Positions 8,949-17,081 of a stretch of DNA of 64,000 nucleotides are shown here, piece after piece. The stretch is taken from NCBI GenBank assembly GCA_024742475.1, contig JANSYI010000024.1, positions 1 through 64,000 of the forward strand. The letters run 5' to 3'. Within the stretch, counting starts at the first letter, position 1; each line of letters starts with the position of its first letter. This DNA comes from a bacterium. Lineage in GTDB: Bacteria; Myxococcota_A; Polyangia; Nannocystales; Nannocystaceae. A program made the translations under genes and the position numbers. The notes under the pieces were generated by a model. That model searched no databases. It was not told the DNA's origin and was given only the letters and a program-made list of their open reading frames with translations.

Positions 8949-11897
8949 ATGCCCAGCTTGCTTGGACTATCCGCGCCGGTGATTGGTGCGGGCAACGCGC
9001 TGAACGCGTTCTTGATGTTGAAGAAGGACGACGTGCCCAACGAGGCCGCCGTCGCCATCGCCCCCACGATCGGGTGGCTGATGCTCACGGCAGCCCTCGC
9101 GCTGGTCGTGATGCTCATCGTGCGCAACGCGTGGTGGCGGCGCTGGTGGCTCACGATGGAGGACCCTCGCGCGCTGGCGCTGTACCGGATCGTGTTCGGG
9201 ATCTTCGTGATCGCGAACATGAACGACTTCTTCGAGTACTGGACGATGCTCTTCACCGACGAAGGCATCTTCACCGCCGACGTCGCGCGGCAGGTGCACG
9301 CATCGGGTCAGTTCGCCGGGTACGGAGACGGCTTCACCGAAGACTCGCCCGCGGGGTTCTTCGACTGGCGCGCGGTGTGGGAGTTTCTCAAGGGCCCGAA
9401 GTACTCGCTGCTCTACTTCTGGGACTCCCCCAAGGCGTTTTGGATCCACATGGCCGCGTTCCAGCTGTGCGGGCTGATGTTCATCATCGGCTTTCGCACG
9501 CGGCTGATGGGCGTGCTGACGTTCTTCCTGATGAACTCGATCTTCTTCCGGAACCACCTGTTCTGGGAAGGCACCGAGCTCGTCTATCGCGTGTTCCTGG
9601 CGTACCTCATCTGTGGTCGAAGCGGACACGCCTACTCGGTCGACAACTGGCTGCGCTGCCGCAAGCTTCGCAAGCAAGGGCTGCTCTCCGAGCGTAACGG
9701 CCCCGGCGGGGGCGCTGGTGTCGCGCCCTCCGAGGAGCACCCCAAGGGCCTGCAAGCGGTCTACAGGCTCATCCCCGCGTGGCCTCGGCGGCTCGCGGTC
9801 ATTCAGCTCGCGGCGACCTACATCACCACTGGGGTCCTCAAGGACGGGAGCGTCTGGGCCAAGGGCGACGCGGTCTACTACGCGTGGAACATGGACCACT
9901 TCTACCGGTTCTACCCGCAGCGCATCGCCGCGATGTTCGGGACGAACCTGCTGCGGTTCTCGTCATGGTTCGCGCACTGGGGTGAGGTGTTCTTCTTCCT
10001 GGGCACGATCGGCGTGCTGATCAAGTGGTCGATGTCCGAGAACGTCAAGCCCGCCGAGGGCTGGCGAAAGTGGGTCGTTCGCGCCTGCTGGGCCACGCTC
10101 ATCGGCACCTCGGCGGCCATCATCCACACGGCCTGGCACGTGCACTTCACCCCCAACATTCACCGCGACCTGTTCGTCGCGCTGTGGGTGCTCGGCTTCT
10201 TCGGCATGTGGGGCGTCTGGTGGCGACTGGGGCGCAAGCCCCTACACATCAAGGGACGCACGGGCATGTGGATCGTCTGGGTCGGCTTCGTCGCCTTCGT
10301 CGACTTGATGCTCTGGCTCATGACCTTCCCGCTCCTCAACGCCAAGCAGCGGCTCATGCCCGAGTGGATCTGGCGCAAGGTCGGCATCCTCGCCGCGTGG
10401 ACCGCCATCGGCATCGTGGTGCCGTGGGCGACGATCAAGTTCATGCCCTCGGTGGTCGCCAAGGTCCGCAAGCTCGCGCGCATCGACGGCCCCGCCGCAG
10501 ACGACTTCTTCGACGACAAACACGAGGTCGGCCAACGCTGGATCGCCACCTGGCTCCTCGGTCGCCGCATCTGGGTCACGTGGCACATCGCGCTGATGCT
10601 CGGGATCTTCACCCTGATGAACATCGGGCAGTTCCAGACGGGCATGCTGTCGCAGACGTTCGTCTATCTGTACGGCGCCGAGGCGGCGTGGATCGCCTCG
10701 TGGGTGCTGTTCAAGCTCAAGCTGTCCAAGCACCGGGAGCCTCTGCCCGCCGAGGACCCCACCCTCCCCCATCACCGCCGTGACGCCGCGCGCATGCCCG
10801 AGTGGGCCCTCTTCGTGGGCCTGGCGGTCATCGTCGCCGGCATCTTCGTGCGCGTCCGCGTGCAGCCCGAGTGGGAGTGGAGATGGATCTGGGTTGCAGG
10901 CGTCGCCTTCCTCGCGGGCGTCGGCTTCGTCGTGGCCCGCAACGCTCGCGGCAAGACGCTGCCCGCCGGCGAGCTGGACGAGGAGCGCTTCGCGGCGCCC
11001 GACGGCAACAACGTCGAGAGCGACCCCGCAGGGCCGAAGATGCCCTGGGCCTATGGCCCGACGGGACGCTTCCTCATCAGCACGCTCTTGGTGTGGCACA
11101 TCGCGGCTGTCGCCACGTGGCTCACGCCCGACAAGGACAGCCTGAGCACCTGGAGGAACGACGCGCGCCAGGTGTTTCGCAAGTGGCTGACGGTCACCCA
11201 GACCGACCAGGGCTGGGGCATGTTCGCGCCCAACCCTCCGCGCACCAACGTGTTCCTCAAGGTGCTCGTCACCGATCAGGACGGCGAGGTCTTCGACCTC
11301 AAGTCCGACGTCTACGCGCCCGAGCGAAAGCCGATCCCGTGGATCTGGAACGACCGCATGCGCAAGATGAACCGCCGCATCATCGGCGGCGAATCGGGCA
11401 ACACGCAGTGGTATCGCAAATGGTACGCGCGCTACGTCTGCCGCCAGTGGGCCCTCGAGCACGGCGGAGAAGCGCCGAAGAAGGTCGAGCTGGTCAAGAT
11501 GTGGTACCGGATGCCCTCACCCGAGGACACCTGGCGGCACGGCTGGTACGACCCCGAAGACCGCCTCGAGCGCGACGGTGCGGAGAAGCTCGAGCACACC
11601 GAGGACTGCAAGCGCACCGTCATGGGGCAGCTGCCCAACTTCATCCGCGAGCGTCATGGACTGCCCCCGCTCGATGAAGAGGCCGGCTGGAAGTACAAGC
11701 CATGGCTCAAGCACAAGAAGCGCAAGTGGGAGCGAAAGCTCGAAAAAGAGCGCGCCGAAGCCGAAGGCCGCGATCCCAACGAAGAGTCGAAGAAGAAGGC
11801 CAAGACCAAGGCCACGGCGCAGTCCAAGAAGGCCAAGAAGACCACGGCACGCGCCAACGTCGAGCGCCCCTCCTCCAAGTCCAAGCGAGAAGACTGA
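8949..11897 (+). CDS. large HTTM-domain membrane protein, copy 1
   Basis: A 982-residue polytopic membrane protein. Residues about 70-480 match the HTTM (vitamin K-dependent gamma-carboxylase-like) superfamily: an ALYRIVFGIF helix (77-86), DWRAVW (139-144), RNHLFWEGTE (201-210) and HAYSVDNW (227-234). More helices follow, including LMNIGQFQTG, then a C-terminal soluble domain with the MFAPNPP signature (about 758) common in HTTM proteins. The last 65 residues are a Lys/Ala/Glu-rich tail. It is far longer than the usual 300-450-residue HTTM protein. It forms an operon with a paralogue starting 3 bases after its stop. Activity is unknown; carboxylase function should not be assumed. Confidence 0.85.
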   Translation: MPSLLGLSAPVIGAGNALNAFLMLKKDDVPNEAAVAIAPTIGWLMLTAALALVVMLIVRNAWWRRWWLTMEDPRALALYRIVFGIFVIANMNDFFEYWTMLFTDEGIFTADVARQVHASGQFAGYGDGFTEDSPAGFFDWRAVWEFLKGPKYSLLYFWDSPKAFWIHMAAFQLCGLMFIIGFRTRLMGVLTFFLMNSIFFRNHLFWEGTELVYRVFLAYLICGRSGHAYSVDNWLRCRKLRKQGLLSERNGPGGGAGVAPSEEHPKGLQAVYRLIPAWPRRLAVIQLAATYITTGVLKDGSVWAKGDAVYYAWNMDHFYRFYPQRIAAMFGTNLLRFSSWFAHWGEVFFFLGTIGVLIKWSMSENVKPAEGWRKWVVRACWATLIGTSAAIIHTAWHVHFTPNIHRDLFVALWVLGFFGMWGVWWRLGRKPLHIKGRTGMWIVWVGFVAFVDLMLWLMTFPLLNAKQRLMPEWIWRKVGILAAWTAIGIVVPWATIKFMPSVVAKVRKLARIDGPAADDFFDDKHEVGQRWIATWLLGRRIWVTWHIALMLGIFTLMNIGQFQTGMLSQTFVYLYGAEAAWIASWVLFKLKLSKHREPLPAEDPTLPHHRRDAARMPEWALFVGLAVIVAGIFVRVRVQPEWEWRWIWVAGVAFLAGVGFVVARNARGKTLPAGELDEERFAAPDGNNVESDPAGPKMPWAYGPTGRFLISTLLVWHIAAVATWLTPDKDSLSTWRNDARQVFRKWLTVTQTDQGWGMFAPNPPRTNVFLKVLVTDQDGEVFDLKSDVYAPERKPIPWIWNDRMRKMNRRIIGGESGNTQWYRKWYARYVCRQWALEHGGEAPKKVELVKMWYRMPSPEDTWRHGWYDPEDRLERDGAEKLEHTEDCKRTVMGQLPNFIRERHGLPPLDEEAGWKYKPWLKHKKRKWERKLEKERAEAEGRDPNEESKKKAKTKATAQSKKAKKTTARANVERPSSKSKRED

Positions 11898-11900
11898 TTC

Positions 11901-14501
11901 GTGACCGGCTCACTGCTCGCGTTCTTTGAACGCATCCCCAACGAGGACGCCCAAGCCCTCGCCCCCACCGCGGGTTGGATCATGTTGTTCCTCGCGTTCA
12001 CGGCGGGGCTCATCCTGATCATCAACCGCGAGGGGTGGCGCCGCGCCTTCCTCAAGGCCGAAGACCCTCGGTCCATGGCCGTGTTTCGCATCGCGTTTGC
12101 GTTCTGCGCGATGTGCAACATCAACGGCCTGTGGGAGCTCTTCGAGTACCTCTTCACCGACGAGGGCATCTTCCTCACCGACGTCGCCCGACAGGTCTAC
12201 GCGCGCGAGCAGTTCCGCGGGTTCGGCAACGGCCTCGCGGGCGACGAGTACGGGTTCTTCGACTGGCGCGCCGTGTGGCAGTTCCTCGAGGGTCCCAAGT
12301 ACTCGCTGCTGTTCTTCTGGGACTCTCCCAAGGCGTTTTGGATCCACTGGGCGGCCTTCCAGCTGTCGATCACGATGCTGATCTTCGGCGCCGCCACCAA
12401 GTACACGAAGTGGATCTCCGCGTTCTTGTTCCACAGCATCATCCTGCGGAACAACATCTTCTGGGAGGGCACCGAGAACGTCTACCGGTGCTTCTTCTTC
12501 TACCTGTGCCTCTCCAAGTGCGGGCACGCGTACAGCGTGGACAACTGGCTGCGGTGCAGGAGGCTGCGCAAGAAGGGCCTGCTCTCGGTCCGCGGAGGTC
12601 CGGGCAACGGTGCCGGGGTCGCGCCGAACGACGACCACCCCAAGGGGCTCGAGGCGGTCTACCGCCGCATCCCGTCGTGGCCGCGCATGCTGGTCATCCT
12701 GCAAGTCGCAGCGCTCTACTGCTACACGGGCGTCGTCAAGAACGGCTCGGTGTGGTGGCGCGGCGACGCGATGTACTACGCGCTCAACCTCGACCACTTC
12801 TACCGACTACCGCCACAGCAGCTCTCGGCAGCGCTGGGTACCACGCTCTTCAAGCTCAACACCTGGATCACCCACGCCTGGGAGGCCCTCTTCCCCGTGG
12901 TCGTGTTCGGCATGTTCGTCCGCTTCGGCATGCGGGAGCGGCTGCCGAAGTGGTCCAAGACCACCCGGCGCGTCCATACCGTCGCCTGGGTCGCCTTCGG
13001 CCTCGGCGCCCTGGTGCTGTGTGAGGTGCTCTGGCCGGTTCACTTCGCGCGCAGCGGCAAGCCCGTCACCGGCTTTGCGCCGTGGAAGGCCGGCTGGTGG
13101 ACCTTGCAGAAGGCCCAGTGGGTGTTTGGCGTGGGCTGGATCCTCGGCATGCTCATCATCGCGTGGGGCTGGCGACGCCTTCGGCACCGCCCCTTCGAGG
13201 TGAAGATTCGCGGCCGCGAGTTCACCCTCGACCTCGACTGGTTCATCAAGTGGACCATGGGGCGCCGCCTGTGGGTCTTCCTCGGGTTCGTATTCCAGCT
13301 GCATGCGTTCGTGCTGATGAACATCGGCTGGTTCCAGGCCGGCGCGTGCACCGGCTTCCTGGCGTTCGTCAGCGGCACCGAGATGGCGCTCATCGGCGCC
13401 GTCTTCGCTCGCGCGTTCAGCCGGCTGCCGGGGCTCAAGAAGGTCATTCCGCAGTGGGTGCAAGACGGCGAAGGCCCGACGCCTCCCGAGGATCCGACGC
13501 TGCCGCATCTGCATCGCGACGGCGCCGCCCTGCCGATGTCCACCATGGTCATCGGCCTGACGATTGCGACCGCGGGCGTCTTCCTGCAGTACCGCGACAT
13601 CCTCTCGTACGGCTGGACGCTGGTCGGATTGTTCGCGTTCTTGGCCGGGTCCATGTGGCGGGAGGCCAAGTCCGGCGCGCCCGACTGCGAGGTCCTGGGC
13701 GACCCCTACGAGGGCGCACCGCGGAAGCTGCAGCCGCGACAGATCACCGAGCCGTGGGCGTACGGCCCGTTGGGTCGCCTGCTGGCCAACTGCTTGGCGA
13801 TCTTCCAGATCGTCGGCGTCGCCTGCTGGCTGCTGCCCGACAAGGACAGCTTCCAGTGGCGCAAGCACACCCACGAGCCGTTCCGCTGGTGGCTCTCACA
13901 CACCCAGACCACTCAGGGCTGGAAGATGTTCGCGCCCAACCCCCCGCGGGCCAACCGCTTCCTCAAGGTGCTGGTCACCGACGCCGACGGCGAGACCTGG
14001 GACATGCGGACCGACATCTATGCCCCCGAGATGCGACCGCACCCGTGGATCTGGTACACGCGCCAGCGCAAGATCAACCGCAGGATCGGCGGCAGCGAGG
14101 GTGGCCACGGCAGCTGGTACCAGAAGTGGCACGCTCGCTACTACTGCCGCGAATGGCAGAAGAACCACGACGGCGAGATCCCGCGCAAGGTCGAGCTGGT
14201 CAACATCACCTACACCATCCCGACGCCCGAGTACGTCTTCAAGCACGGCGCGTACGACCCGTGGAAGCGGCTCGAGGAGACGGGCAAGGAGAAGCGGATC
14301 TACACCGCGCGGTGCAAGACCGAGGTGGGCGCACAGCTCGTCAACGAGATTCGCGAGCGTCACGGGTTGCCCAAAGCCGACGTCGAGATCCGTCGGTGGA
14401 GTGCGCTGCGAGGCCGCGAAAAGGCCTGGGAGCGCTACCTCGAGAACGAGAAGAAGAAGGCCGAGAAGAAGAAGGACGAGAAGAAGGGCAAGAAGGAATG
14501 A
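11901..14501 (+). CDS. large HTTM-domain membrane protein, copy 2
   Basis: An 866-residue paralogue of the preceding protein, colinear through its whole length: EDPRSMAVFRIAF (about 54-66), TDEGIF, DWRAVWQFLEGPKYS, WDSPKAFWIHW, RNNIFWEGTE, HAYSVDNWLRCR and the MFAPNPP signature (about 676). It ends in a shorter Lys/Glu-rich tail. It starts at the GTG at 11901, three bases after the upstream stop, and its stop overlaps the ATG of the methyltransferase gene (ATGA). The duplication looks old because the middle regions have diverged while the HTTM and MFAPNP blocks stay close. The pair could form a heterodimer in the membrane; this is inference. Confidence 0.85.
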   Translation: MTGSLLAFFERIPNEDAQALAPTAGWIMLFLAFTAGLILIINREGWRRAFLKAEDPRSMAVFRIAFAFCAMCNINGLWELFEYLFTDEGIFLTDVARQVYAREQFRGFGNGLAGDEYGFFDWRAVWQFLEGPKYSLLFFWDSPKAFWIHWAAFQLSITMLIFGAATKYTKWISAFLFHSIILRNNIFWEGTENVYRCFFFYLCLSKCGHAYSVDNWLRCRRLRKKGLLSVRGGPGNGAGVAPNDDHPKGLEAVYRRIPSWPRMLVILQVAALYCYTGVVKNGSVWWRGDAMYYALNLDHFYRLPPQQLSAALGTTLFKLNTWITHAWEALFPVVVFGMFVRFGMRERLPKWSKTTRRVHTVAWVAFGLGALVLCEVLWPVHFARSGKPVTGFAPWKAGWWTLQKAQWVFGVGWILGMLIIAWGWRRLRHRPFEVKIRGREFTLDLDWFIKWTMGRRLWVFLGFVFQLHAFVLMNIGWFQAGACTGFLAFVSGTEMALIGAVFARAFSRLPGLKKVIPQWVQDGEGPTPPEDPTLPHLHRDGAALPMSTMVIGLTIATAGVFLQYRDILSYGWTLVGLFAFLAGSMWREAKSGAPDCEVLGDPYEGAPRKLQPRQITEPWAYGPLGRLLANCLAIFQIVGVACWLLPDKDSFQWRKHTHEPFRWWLSHTQTTQGWKMFAPNPPRANRFLKVLVTDADGETWDMRTDIYAPEMRPHPWIWYTRQRKINRRIGGSEGGHGSWYQKWHARYYCREWQKNHDGEIPRKVELVNITYTIPTPEYVFKHGAYDPWKRLEETGKEKRIYTARCKTEVGAQLVNEIRERHGLPKADVEIRRWSALRGREKAWERYLENEKKKAEKKKDEKKGKKE

Positions 14502-15079
14502 CCTGGCAAGCCGCCTGGGAAGAGGGCCGTACGCCCTGGGATGCGGGAAAGTCCGCGCCCGTTCTGCACTCGATCCTCGACACCCTCCCCGAAGGTCGCG
14601 CCCTCGTACCGGGGGCCGGGAGCGGATACGACGTGCTCGCCCTCGCCAGCGAGGCGCGTTCGGTCGTCGGCCTGGATCTCTCGCCCGTCGCCAAGATGAA
14701 GTTCGAAGAGTTCGCGCAAGGCCACCCGCACCGCGACCGCGTCGACTTCGTCGTCGGTGACGCGTTCGACTACAGCCCCGCCGAGCCCTTCAACCTCGTG
14801 TGGGACTACACCTTCTTGTGCGCGTTGCCACCCGAGCTTCGCCCCCAGTGGCTCGAGCTCATCGACCGCGTGCTCCACCCCGATGGGGAGCTCGCCGCGC
14901 TGATCTTCCCCGTCAAACCCGACGCCGACCCCAACGAGGGCCCGCCCTACCCCATGTCGCCCGAGCTCGTGACCAAGCTGGTCTCGCCCATCCTCGTGCC
15001 GATCAGCGTCTCTGCGGTGGAGCAAAGCAACCCCGGCCGCGAAGGCAAGGAGTGGCTCGGCCGTTACCGCCGCAAATGA
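14498..15079 (+). CDS. TPMT-family S-adenosylmethionine methyltransferase
   Basis: A 193-residue soluble protein matching the thiopurine S-methyltransferase family (PF05724) end to end: TPWDAGK near the N-terminus (12-18), the SAM-binding LVPGAGSGYDV (36-46), VVGLDLSP (56-63), the YTFLCALPPELR block (104-115) and a GPPYPMSPE-like segment (about 149-157). The family methylates small thiols, selenium/tellurium oxyanions, thiocyanate or halides rather than protein or DNA. The ATG overlaps the stop of the second HTTM gene, so it is translationally coupled and probably works in the same process. An open frame reaches far upstream but runs inside the HTTM gene and is not coding. Confidence 0.9.
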   Translation: MTWQAAWEEGRTPWDAGKSAPVLHSILDTLPEGRALVPGAGSGYDVLALASEARSVVGLDLSPVAKMKFEEFAQGHPHRDRVDFVVGDAFDYSPAEPFNLVWDYTFLCALPPELRPQWLELIDRVLHPDGELAALIFPVKPDADPNEGPPYPMSPELVTKLVSPILVPISVSAVEQSNPGREGKEWLGRYRRK

Positions 15080-15097
15080 GCGCGCTACACTGCGGTC

Positions 15098-15583
15098 ATG
15101 CTCCTTGTTGCGTGTCCGTCCTGTAGCGTCTACGTCCGCGGAAACGAACGAAGCTGCCCACACTGTGGCCACCAGCTTCGAGACGAGGGCGGCCTCGTCT
15201 CTCGCACGGCCGGTGCGGTGTTGATGGGCCTCGCTCTCACGGCATGCCCGGCTGCAGACGACGGCGACTCCGGAGACGACAGCGCCGCGATGAGCGGTTC
15301 GAGCTCCGAGGGCAGCACCACCGACGAGTGGGAACCCGACCCTGCGACCAACGGTGGCGGAGCGTCCGACTATGGCGGCCCCGTCACCGAAGGCTGGGGA
15401 ACGACCTCGGGCAGCGACGAGACGTCGTCGACTGGAGGCTCCACCGGAGCCACCACCGGCGAGGGCAGCACCGGAGGGACCACGACCGGGGGCTCGACAG
15501 GCGAGGCGACCAGCGGATCATCGGGCGAAGCGAGCACCGGAATCGGGGAGCCCGAGTACGGGGTCCCCACCACCGGTGAGTAG
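15098..15583 (+). CDS. zinc-ribbon / Ser-Thr-Gly-rich small protein
   Basis: A 161-residue protein with a very odd layout. A zinc-ribbon knuckle pair (Cys6-x2-Cys9 and Cys20-x2-Cys23) opens the protein, followed by a short hydrophobic segment ending in Cys50 (LTAC, lipobox-like), and then 110 residues made almost only of Gly, Ser, Thr, Asp and Glu. The tail resembles the linkers of other lipoproteins in this window. It could be a membrane protein whose zinc ribbon stays in the cytoplasm while the tail is outside, or a lipoprotein with an unusually long N-terminal region. It lies 18 bases after the methyltransferase gene. I do not recognise a family. Confidence 0.65.
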   Translation: MLLVACPSCSVYVRGNERSCPHCGHQLRDEGGLVSRTAGAVLMGLALTACPAADDGDSGDDSAAMSGSSSEGSTTDEWEPDPATNGGGASDYGGPVTEGWGTTSGSDETSSTGGSTGATTGEGSTGGTTTGGSTGEATSGSSGEASTGIGEPEYGVPTTGE

Positions 15584-15589
15584 GCCTCG

Positions 15590-15613
15590 AAGCCGCCGCT
15601 TCACGCGGCTTTT
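15590..15613 (+). terminator. hairpin between convergent genes
   Basis: AAGCCGC (15590-15596) pairs perfectly with GCGGCTT (15605-15611) around an 8-base loop, followed by TT. It lies just after the zinc-ribbon gene and overlaps the last codons of the convergent acyltransferase gene. The U-run is short, so termination strength is uncertain. Confidence 0.45.
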
Positions 15614-16269
15614 CGACGTACGAACGGCTTGGCCGGCATGCCGACGACGGTCGTCTCGGGCGCGACCGGCTTGGTGACCACCGCACCCGCGCCGACCGTC
15701 GCGCCCTCGCCAACGGTGACGTACTGAAGCACCTGGGAGCCGGTGCCCACGAGCACGCCATCGCCGACGCGAACGCCTCCGGAGATGTTGACCGTGGGGT
15801 TGAGCACGCAGCCGTCGCCGATGACGGCCTCGTGACCGAGCGTGCACGCGAGGTTGACGACCGTCTGTGCGCCCACGGACACGTTGACCGTGGCGATGGT
15901 GCCGGCACAGATGATCGAACCCGGCCCGAACGAGCACGAGCCTCGGTCTGCGGTGACGCTGGGGTGGAGAAGCGCAGGCCAGTACGACGCGGGAAACTCC
16001 GCCTGGAGCTCGCGGTAGATCGACAGCCGGGCGGCCGGAGACCCGATGCCGATCGCCAGCGTGCAGAACTCGTCGCGGTGCTCGGACAGCCACGACATGT
16101 CACCGACCACCTCGTCTCGGCTGTCGTGTTCGCCCAGCTTCGCCGTGTCGCTGACCACGTAGCCGACGAACGCGTACTGCTCGCCCCCCGCTCGGCTGAT
16201 CTCCTCCATGAGCCAGCGGACCTCTCGTGCGAAACCGCCAGCGCCAATGATTACGACTCGTCGCCCCAT
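15601..16269 (-). CDS. NeuD/PglD-type sugar O/N-acyltransferase
   Basis: A 222-residue protein with an N-terminal Rossmann-like substrate domain (VVIIGAGGFAREV, 5-17) and a C-terminal left-handed beta-helix of hexapeptide repeats (about 105-215), the normal length and order for NeuD/PglD-family acetyltransferases. His146 in TLGHEAVIGDG occupies the place of the catalytic base in PglD. These enzymes use acetyl-CoA to acetylate UDP-linked amino sugars or sialic acids. I chose the ATG at 16269, which has an AAGAAGG ribosome site; the longer frame to 16410 adds a Trp/Arg-rich stretch unlike the family. It is divergent from a PglC-like sugar transferase, matching the PglC-PglD partnership. Confidence 0.88.
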   Translation of the reverse strand: MGRRVVIIGAGGFAREVRWLMEEISRAGGEQYAFVGYVVSDTAKLGEHDSRDEVVGDMSWLSEHRDEFCTLAIGIGSPAARLSIYRELQAEFPASYWPALLHPSVTADRGSCSFGPGSIICAGTIATVNVSVGAQTVVNLACTLGHEAVIGDGCVLNPTVNISGGVRVGDGVLVGTGSQVLQYVTVGEGATVGAGAVVTKPVAPETTVVGMPAKPFVRRKAA

Positions 16270-16421
16270 GTCCGAGCCTTCTTGGGAAGCCCGAACGCGC
16301 CGCGCAAGTTTCAACAGCGACTCGGCCCAAGCTGGGCCACGGCGCCCTCCGGCCGCGCGGTGCCAAGGTGGGACGGCACGCCACTGGCCCCACACCTCCC
16401 GCGACGGCATGTACAGAGGCG

Positions 16422-17054
16422 ATGGGTCTGTACGGACGATGGATCAAACGAAGCGTCGACGTCGCGCTCGCCTCGGCCGGGCTGGCCGCGGCTGCCCCAG
16501 TCCTCGGTGCCGTCGCCGCGGCCGTGGCCGTGAAGCTCGGCCGACCGGTCTTCTTTCGCCAGCGCCGCGCCGGCCGTGACGGGGTGCCGTTCGAGATCAT
16601 CAAGTTTCGCACCATGACCGACGAGCGCGGTCCTGACGGCGAGCTGCTCCCCGACCACGTGCGACTCACCCCCTTTGGCAAGTGGCTGCGCAGCACGAGC
16701 CTCGACGAGCTCCCCGAGCTGCTCAACATCCTGCGCGGGGACATGAGCTTGGTAGGGCCACGCCCGCTTCACGTGCGGTACGTGCCTCGCTACAACGACC
16801 GTCAGCAACGTCGCCACGACGTGCGGCCGGGCCTCACCGGGCTGGCCCAAGTCCGAGGTCGCAACTCGCTCGGTTGGCCCGAGCGCCTCGAGCAAGACGT
16901 CCGCTACACCGAATCGCTCAGCCTGCGACTCGACCTGCAGATAGTCCTCGAGACGGTCCTGGTCACCCTTCGCCGCGACGGCATCAGCGAGGAGGGGCAG
17001 GCGACGATGACCGAGTTCATGGGCGAGGCGAGCCCGCCAGCGCAGGCCGCGTGA
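16422..17054 (+). CDS. bacterial sugar transferase (PglC-like phosphoglycosyl transferase)
   Basis: A 210-residue monotopic phosphoglycosyl transferase (PF02397). The N-terminal hydrophobic segment (about 12-38) is the re-entrant membrane helix, followed by FFRQRRAGRDG (44-54), KFRTM (61-65), the catalytic Asp95-Glu96 dyad in SLDELPEL, GDMSLVGPRP (106-115) and RPGLTGLAQV. It lacks the extra five-helix N-terminal region of WbaP-type enzymes, so it is the short PglC/WecP-like class that moves a sugar phosphate from a UDP-sugar to undecaprenyl phosphate at the inner membrane, starting a glycan repeat unit. The ATG at 16422 has an AGAGG site. Confidence 0.93.
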   Translation: MGLYGRWIKRSVDVALASAGLAAAAPVLGAVAAAVAVKLGRPVFFRQRRAGRDGVPFEIIKFRTMTDERGPDGELLPDHVRLTPFGKWLRSTSLDELPELLNILRGDMSLVGPRPLHVRYVPRYNDRQQRRHDVRPGLTGLAQVRGRNSLGWPERLEQDVRYTESLSLRLDLQIVLETVLVTLRRDGISEEGQATMTEFMGEASPPAQAA

Positions 17055-17081
17055 GCGCGCCGGAGGCGTATCCTCGGTCGC

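Noticed and set aside
13082..14497. Long open frame upstream of the methyltransferase, in frame with it
   Set aside because: It runs inside the second HTTM gene in another frame, with composition of a GC-rich shadow. The methyltransferase has its own ATG at 14498.
8949..14501. Calling the HTTM proteins gamma-glutamyl carboxylases
   Set aside because: Only the superfamily signature is visible; no substrate or active-site residues could be assigned, so the enzyme name would be a guess.
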